Assembly: GCA_934292725.1 (NCBI GenBank)
Contig: CAKQXY010000051.1
Span: 1-23,176 of the forward strand
Source of the DNA: an uncultured Lachnospiraceae bacterium
GTDB lineage: Bacteria; Bacillota; Clostridia; Lachnospirales; Lachnospiraceae
DNA: 23,176 bases
Direction: 5' to 3'
Position 1 is the first letter of the stretch. Every line of letters begins with the position of its first letter. The position numbers and the translations under genes are program-made. Below, piece after piece: positions 23,051 to 23,176 of this stretch. Below the pieces are notes generated by a model. It searched no databases and was not told the DNA's origin. It was given only the letters and a program-made list of their open reading frames with translations.

Positions 23051-23079
23051 TTGAAAATTATCTCGTATAATAGTATAAT
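23051..23079 (+). promoter_or_regulatory. Sigma-A promoter of the thiamine leader
   Basis: TTGAAA (23051-23056), a 17-bp spacer and TATAAT (23074-23079), with the start near 23086. A second TATAAT-like TATAAT at 23066-23071 is too close to the -35. Confidence 0.88.
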
Positions 23080-23100
23080 GTAGGACGAATAGAATAATTG

Positions 23101-23176
23101 TTACGGGGAGCTGGCGTAAAAAGCTGGCTGAGAGGAGAATGCATTTCTCGACCCATAACCTGATTTGGATAATGCC
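23101..23176 (+). promoter_or_regulatory. TPP (THI-box) riboswitch, cut by the window end
   Basis: Shows the THI-box landmarks in order: ACGGGGAGCTGGC at the 5' arm, GGCTGAGAGGAGA (CUGAGA motif, pyrimidine-sensing J3/2), a variable P3 hairpin and ACCCATAACCTGATTTGGATAATGCC, the conserved 3' part that binds the pyrophosphate side. The final P1 strand lies outside the window. It represses a downstream thiamine biosynthesis or transport gene when thiamine pyrophosphate is abundant. That gene is not visible. Confidence 0.95.

Noticed and set aside
1..23176. CRISPR array
   Set aside because: No series of regularly spaced direct repeats was seen; the only longer repeats are the two copies 3.4 kb apart.

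Overview
The window reads as a chromosomal segment from a low-to-mid GC, Gram-positive anaerobe of the Clostridia, most likely a Lachnospiraceae-type gut bacterium. This is inferred from strong AGGAGG ribosome sites, TTGACA/TATAAT promoters, a V/A-type ATPase operon of clostridial gene order, a tRNA gene without an encoded CCA, a THI-box (TPP) riboswitch and the families present. No species is claimed.

Left part (1-4995): a possible right end of an IS200/IS605-type element (RNA-like hairpins) lies directly against the stop codon of a minus-strand D-Ala-D-Ala carboxypeptidase. A divergent three-gene cell-surface glycan operon follows: a GT2 polyprenyl-phosphate-type glycosyltransferase, a DUF4422 protein and a MOP-superfamily flippase, closed by a clear terminator.

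Middle-left (5029-6987), minus strand: tRNA-Lys(CTT) with its own promoter and terminator; a small Cys/His-rich ORF not previously obvious; trmB; and a cytidylate-kinase-like gene, whose promoter carries a perfect 16-bp palindrome and helically phased AACG motifs.

Centre (6959-15934): a complete nine-gene V/A-type ATPase operon in the order peripheral-stalk G/H, C, I, K, F, E, A, B, D. It starts at a near-consensus promoter and ends in a 13-bp terminator. The E-G/H peripheral stalks, C-F-D central parts, I-K membrane motor and A3B3 head together form the rotary pump. Two oddities are a roughly 200-nt untranslated spacer between F and E with three well-formed hairpins (a candidate structured RNA), and a subunit C gene whose best start by Shine-Dalgarno geometry is AUU.

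Right-centre (16003-19472): an ECF sigma factor, a six-TM protein with an Asn-rich cytoplasmic N-terminus, an ABC ATPase and an ABC permease, with overlapping stops and starts. It looks like a self-contained envelope-stress or peptide-export module.

Right part (19473-22985): an accessory patch bracketed by two copies of a roughly 67-bp dispersed repeat. It holds a decayed relaxase C-terminus with an in-frame TGA, an XRE regulator with an uncharacterised C-terminal domain, an S51 peptidase-E-like gene, a DUF2461 gene and a truncated AAA ATPase fused to an unrelated tail. The window ends inside a TPP riboswitch that must control a thiamine gene beyond the edge.
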